From Tetracladium setigerum (taxonomy: Eukaryota; Ascomycota; Leotiomycetes; Helotiales): a DNA stretch of 64,000 bases. How positions within the stretch are numbered: the stretch's first letter is position 1; each line of letters opens with the position of its first letter. Below, piece after piece: positions 58,433-64,000 of the stretch. The stretch is from the NCBI GenBank assembly GCA_031472005.1, contig PZJY01000009.1, positions 1,364,001 to 1,428,000 on the forward strand, given 5' to 3'. The position numbers and the translations under genes are program-made. The notes below the pieces were generated by a model. The model was not told where the DNA came from. It saw only the letters and a program-made list of their open reading frames with translations, and did no database searches.

Positions 58433-60564
58433 ATGGCTTTTGAATTAAGTGCAACACCCGAGCACGATGCTCTCCTCAACCTCATGTTCGAGCCTTCCGA
58501 CCTCGACACCCTCATGACCCCCGATGAACCAGAGTTCGGCCAGATGAGAGTTGCGATAGATCACACCCAAGAAGACACAATGAAGGAAGCCCACAGCCAG
58601 ATCCAGGTGCCCGTGCATCCTATTGCGACGATGCAAGAAGCCTTCGCGGAATCCATGCTGGAAGCCTCGGGAGGAGGCACACCTTCACTACGAAAGAACG
58701 TAGTCGGCAATGCCAGCGCGAGGAGGAAACACCTGCTCGATCAGGACATTAACGAGCCCACGCACGCCGCACGATGGCAAACGAAACCCGAATTGCGATA
58801 CCACGAACTGTGGAAGTTGATGGCTCAGATTTCGTTTGGTATCTACCTGCTGCTTAATGGAATTGCGAGGGACGACGAACAGGTCATGAACATCTTGCAG
58901 GGGCATGTAGACGAGGTGGATGAATTTCTAGAGACGACCTTGGAGGATTTCGACCTCGCCCAGCAAGATGTGGACGAGCGACTGAAGTTCCTCAAGCTGC
59001 CACTGGAGAACATCGCAATATTCGATGCGATGCTGGAGGACCGAAACTTTCGCCTGCAGATTGTGAATGGAAACGAGAGAATTGAGCATGTCATTACACG
59101 AACGGCAACGGCGATGAACGACGCCCTGAAGGATGTGACCCAAGGTCTGGATGCGTGCAAGGAATTCACGATCTATCTAGCCGAGGAGCAAGAAGATCGC
59201 ATATGGAGGGAAGAGAGGCCAGAAATGCAAAAGGTGTTTGATGCCATGAAGGGGAACGTCGAAGGATGGTACAAGGCCTACGTTTCACTGCAGACGAAGG
59301 GCAATCACCTGGGCGTAGGTTTGGTACAACTTGGTTCGATAGTCGCGGAAATGGATCGGAGGGCGGGAGAAGTGAGCAGGAGGAAGAGAGTATGATTCCA
59401 TTCTTTCTATATACGTAGTCTCCTCCTAACAAATTGTAGTTCAGTGTACCTCAGTCCACAGCTCCCAGGACCTCCCCACCTGCTTCTCCTGTCCAACCAT
59501 CAAAGCAAATGCGTCAATCGATGCTCAAAACCCTCCCTGAAGATCCAAGTGCCATCACACCAGCAATTCGAGCCACCCTTCCAGCCTTCCAGTTAGTACA
59601 GGACCGAGAGAGAACACCCGAGCCACAAGTTCAGATTCCGGACGATGAATCTTTGGCTGAATTGGAGGCACCCGAAGACGATTTCATTCTAAAGCCACAC
59701 ACCTATGGTACTCCAATTCCTTCGCCTCGAGAACCGCCACCACGTGTTCAGACACCACCTCCTGAGCCAGAAGTCAACAAGAAGCCTTCCCTACGACAGC
59801 GATTCTCCCTGAAACGGAAAGAATCGCCATCCTCTGCTAAAGAATTTTCCCAAGATAATGGCGAACATCATGGCGCACCACGCCAAAGACTGCAATCCCC
59901 TCCTTCTGGATCCAATGACAGGACAGCGACAGTAATTACTCCTCCCTCTCGAGGTCTCGATTCTGCATATTGTTCTGACTTCGAGAAGACTTCTCAAAGA
60001 GGCTTTGTTCCTACTCTGCAACAAACGCGATCAAATACTTCTTCCCATTCAACGCGCACCCAACCCCTCCCACAAAGGACGTTCAGCGGAGTTCTGCCCA
60101 GTCCACGCTCCGAGCAGCACCAGTACTTCCGTCCTGTGAACGCCTCGCCTCACTCCCCCTTGCAGAGACCATGGACAGCTGCTCCACAAGAAATATCTCA
60201 CATACACAGCAATTCCTCTACTTCCAATCTTTCAACGCTTCGCGGCCAGCACCATGCACCTTCAATGCTTGGGAATAGGAGAGGGGCACCCTCAACCATG
60301 GGAATGTCGATAGCCAGTGGGAAGACCCAAATGACAACGATGACGGATGTAAATGGAAAGCAGCAGAAAGTAAAGAAGAAGAGAAGTGCGTTCGGATGGC
60401 TTAAAAAGGCATTTAGTCTCAGCGAGGAGGAGAAAGCGGCATTTGAGGAGAAAAGGAAAAGGACGGACTCATTTCACAGAGACCAGTACCAAAAACCTGC
60501 GCCAAGGTGGATAGACGGGAAGAAAGTGCGGTCGTCGGCATCTCAGCGACAGGTTATGGTATAA
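58433..60564 (+). CDS. Conserved fungal coiled-coil protein of unknown function
   Basis: Exons 58433-59389 and 59440-60564 (50 nt GT-AG intron), 693 aa, no frame break. I do not recognise the family. Seen: helical N-terminal half with an all-alpha bundle look (ELWKLMAQISFGIYLLLNGIA, VDEVDEFLETTLEDFDLAQQ, TRTATAMNDALKDVTQGLDAC), then a disordered Pro/Ser/Arg-rich half with many SP/TP sites (TPIPSPREPPPR, RTFSGVLPSP), ending in a basic/acidic amphipathic segment KKKRSAFGWLKKAFSLSEEE that could bind membranes. The split between a helical module and a long phosphorylatable tail suggests a signalling or cytoskeletal adaptor; that is inference. Confidence 0.8.
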
Positions 60565-61076
60565 GTCGAGGATGGGGCTGAATGGCGTTGAGATGAATCT
60601 GAGGATAATGCTTCATCGAGCGTTTGTAACTATATATTTATCATCTACTTTGCCAGGGGAAAGCGAGGAGTTCATGGGCGTTTTCATACCAAGTCAGGCT
60701 ACGTCTGATTATTATTTTTTGGTTAGAAGGAGGCGATTTGGGTGGAATGGTCAAAGGACTGGGTTCCGTAATAGATATATGATAATTGAAGTAGAAATTA
60801 TAATTCACACACATAAGCAGTACCTACCTACCCTACCTACGGAGTAACCTGTACCTGAATCTCAAAAACGAATGACTGACCTGGTTGCAACGTCCCTGCT
60901 ACCTGGTATGTGGAAATCTGAAACGTCAGGTGCAGCCAACGCGTAGCGCGTCTACAGCATCCCAGCTCAAAAAAACTGCCTTTTGTCACGTCCCACTCCT
61001 GCGTAATGACCAACCAGCCTCACTCCTTCACTCGAACGCAATCAATCACATAAACACCAAATAAATACACATCACA
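60565..61076. other. Intergenic
   Basis: 512 bp between two plus-strand genes; CTACCTACCCTACCTAC repeat at about 60824-60840. No other feature. Confidence 0.5.
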
Positions 61077-63346
61077 ATGGCAAAAACTCGCAAATACTGG
61101 AAGATTGCAGATATAGCCCCGGAGGCGACACCAGCACTTGCAAGCACTCTCGAGAACGAGAATGACATTCATCCAGCGCCGTCGTCAGGCGCACTGTCGC
61201 GTCTCCCTCCTGAGATTTGGCAAATGATTGGCGATGTGGTATTTTGAAATGTAAATAAGCAGATTAATGAATACTTTACTAAAAGACTTGCTACAGATTC
61301 AGGGCCCAAACACCCTTCGATCCTTAGTGGCAACATGTCGAGCGTTCAGGGATATATTTACCCATAGCTTGTACCATCATCGGAGGTACGACCTCGAAAA
61401 ACTCAATCCTGTAAGACCTCAATATATTCCGCTCCCACCTGGTCTCCTCCATACCAGAGAGCTTTTCGTGGCTGTGGACGAGCCTGCACGTGGGGAAAGG
61501 GCAGTTTTCGAGTATGATCCGCAATGGATGAACGGTAATTACTCTCGATACCTCGCTCGGCTGATTAAAGAGCTTCCAAATCTACAATCCTTTAGGTAAA
61601 ATTTCTAGCCCACATTCCTTATGCAAGCTAACACTCCATCATCTTAGGTGGCACGATCAAGCATTCAAAGAAATCCAAACTCCTCTGGTAGTGAGGAATT
61701 CAACGCTGCTCAACGCCTTGAAAGCTGCTCCGAAACTAGAGAGTCTTATTATTGCGCTTGAGATTTTCTTCGATGAAGAGAGCCCCATCTTGCACGACAT
61801 GTATATTCCGCTTGCAGGCTTTCGTAACTTAACTCGTTTGGAGGTTTACAGTGTCTTCGGTAGACAGGCTCAAGTAATCGAAGATTTCACGATCGTTCTT
61901 TCTCATTGCCAAGGTCTAAAAACTCTCGGGATAGGGCTTGCAAGTAGTGCGGACTGGAATAGTATCCCCGAAGTCTTGATTGTCACGAATGAGGGCGACT
62001 TTCTCGAGCAGCTCTGTTTGTCATATAGTGAAGTTCCCGGGAACTGCCCTCTATCTCTCCGTACCCTAAAACTAGGGTGGGGCATGTGTCTCTTCGAACC
62101 TAAAGAACTACACAAAGGCAACTTCCTCGAGCTGCTTGTCGAGACGGACAAACTTCAAACTCTACATCTTCACAATGGTTACATTCAATTGGACGAAGGT
62201 GGTCGTGTGCAACGTATGCCGATTGATTGGCAACTTCTCGAAAATTGTAAATCTCTGAAGCAGCTAGCAGTGTCCCAATTCCCGGACGATCTTCTAAACT
62301 GGCTGAATAGTATCGCGACAAACGTCACAGAATTGATCTTCAATGGTACGTCTCGAGCAGGACAAAATGAGTGGGAAATTATCTCGCAACTCACGCTTGA
62401 CCAATACTGAAACTGACCAACAATCAGATCATTCCGCAATAATGTCTAAGGTTGGCCGAGTAAATCTCATGAAACTTAATCGCCCATTATCTCTGCTATC
62501 TGCGGCGGGGTCTGTGAGGTCTCCGTATACAGACGACGACTCTGAAGACTCTGAAGACGCAGATGATTCTGACACGGAATCTTCCGAAAGCGAATCGCTT
62601 GACTCCTCCATCCCAGGAATTTCTGCATCTCAGCCGAGTGCTTTGCTTCGAAGTGGGGAAAGCAATGTCACAAATTCGATTATGATGGCATCTAGTAGCC
62701 TGTCCGGGTCGACTGAAAGTATTCCCACAATATCTGGTAGGGAAGCGTCCGTGTTGGATCTCCTCATAGATGGTGGAAGCCACCTGGCTCACCTGGCTCT
62801 ATCCCTCGATACTTACAACCAATGGGTATGATTTCCAACCTGCACATAAACAAACGTTAACGATGATAGGAATATTTTGCGTCACAAATACCCGCTTTGA
62901 GGCATCTAACTCACCTTCGAGTAATAGGGAAGACTTTGAAGGACGGCCCATGGTCAAACGATGACAGTCGTCCAGGGTCTGATACGCAAGGTCCCAAGCC
63001 GATTGCACGCCGATATGCTCAGATTCTCAAGGTGCTCTGTCCTTCAATTCGATTCATTAAATTAGACCAATGGTCCTGGCAATTTGTTTTGCAGCGCGAC
63101 TCATCAAAAGTTGTTGAAGGTGATGCCCATAGCAAGTACGAAATGGTAGAACTTGAGTGGGATGAACTGAGAACCATCCCTCTATTCTTGCAGGATCACA
63201 CCAACCCGTATGCAGGTCTACCTGCTGACGATCTTTACATACCAGAGGAACGTGATTGGGAGGAGGTGGCTCGTGTCCAAGAAACCGCTAGGCGTATTAT
63301 GCGTATTATGGATGGTGAGGATGACGATGGTTTTGAAAGCGATTAG
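61077..63346 (+). CDS. F-box / leucine-rich-repeat-like protein
   Basis: Exons 61077-61238, 61297-61595, 61648-62345, 62428-62825, 62870-63346; 677 aa, no frame break. Seen: basic N-terminus, F-box-like SRLPPEIWQMIGDV then LRSLVATCRAFRDIFTHSLYH (split by intron 1), and irregular leucine-rich stretches (LIKELPNLQSFRWHDQAF, LNALKAAPKLESLIIALEIF, LETDKLQTLHLHNGY, LENCKSLKQLAVSQFPDDLLNWLNS). A low-complexity acidic/serine insert (about 62525-62625, DDDSEDSEDADDSDTESS) interrupts the repeats; C-terminus acidic (EDDDGFESD). A likely SCF substrate adaptor by architecture; substrate unknown. Intron 1 uses a weak GTATTT donor. Confidence 0.75.
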
Positions 63347-64000
63347 TACAACGATGCGTAAAGACTTGTCTAGTTGAATAATTCCCAAGAATGAACCACA
63401 AGCTTGTGTCCAGAAGGCCAGGAACAACACATCATCCTACATTATGTCCAAACATTTCTGCTGCTCCAAGGACTTTTAGAGAGCGGAGGTATTACCAAAT
63501 GCTTTGCTAGATCCTCGAGATCTCTTGTCTAGTAAGCCCTACCAAAGCCTAGACGTCGAGCCATCATGTACTGTAATAAATCGACTCGACAAAGAGCCTC
63601 TCAGCGTGCAGTGCCTAGTCTAAGATACCAGTACTACTTGGTGCAGGTCTTCCCATTCTAGATTTTCTGGAGTTAGTGGATTGATTAAACACATGTTCTT
63701 ACTTGTAAAATAAATTGATGGAGGTGTAAATATCGATTAGAGTATTATTAGCTGAGAGTCATTCCTGGCACTCGGAATACTGGTGGCTTGCTTCCTTCCA
63801 TTGGTCCACCCAGGAAGCTATCCTTACAGCCATCTAAACACTCATTCCTCGCCAAGCAAGCACTATCACAACCTTTAAAGTCCTGTTTCTTTTCTGTTGA
63901 TTATTTATGAACTTACAATACATTCATTTAGCAAGTCTTGTCTTAATGAGGCTATTATAGCGCGGGTGATTCCGCAAGTATGATATAGTGTTAATTTACG
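63347..64000. other. Intergenic to window end
   Basis: 654 bp of AT-rich sequence after the F-box/LRR gene; no gene, repeat or RNA recognised. Confidence 0.5.

Overview
The window is nuclear DNA of a filamentous ascomycete. Genes are dense, mostly split by 48-100 nt GT-AG introns with CTAAC/CTGAC-like branch sites, and include typical Pezizomycotina genes (white collar-2 photoreceptor partner, Stb6-type Sin3 binder, UPF0658 Golgi protein, MBOAT Gup1, PL1 pectate lyase). A Leotiomycete (Helotiales-like) fits best, but that is an impression from protein character, not a search result.

Layout. 0-9 kb: 3' part of an RS/RE-rich protein gene; RAD50 (minus) divergent from WC-2 (plus). 9-14 kb, minus strand: a conserved unknown membrane-anchored protein with a GC-AG intron, a RidA deaminase, a peroxisomal enoyl-CoA hydratase/isomerase. 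14-17 kb: two tandem F-box-like paralogues, the second decayed. 17.7-25 kb: UPF0658 Golgi protein (minus), protein phosphatase 4 regulatory subunit R2 (plus), GID-complex E3 subunit Rmd5 (minus). 25.4-31.4 kb: Stb6-like protein, then TIM10 and mitochondrial lysyl-tRNA synthetase as a divergent mitochondrial pair. 32-39 kb: two J-domain-like genes lacking HPD flank GUP1, with AT-rich spacers carrying a repeated ~25-37 nt element. 40-46 kb: AIF-like oxidoreductase, TLC-domain protein, MFS exporter, then a decayed stretch. 47-54 kb: secreted pectate lyase, a cysteine-repeat membrane protein, an AIG1/FAR-17a-like protein. 55-64 kb: an alpha/beta-hydrolase-fold protein with replaced catalytic residues, a large disordered protein, an F-box/LRR-like protein.

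Two themes. First, many clear genes carry a frame break, and every one I could resolve has the same sign: one base is missing, often in a homopolymer. Adding one base per break gives uninterrupted proteins of expected length (e.g. RAD50 1313 aa). This points to deletion errors in the assembly rather than pseudogenes. Second, the most unusual biology is the HPD-less J-like gene pair with its shared upstream element, and the cysteine-repeat single-pass protein; neither belongs to a family I recognise as described. I saw no tRNA, rRNA, CRISPR array or intact transposon.
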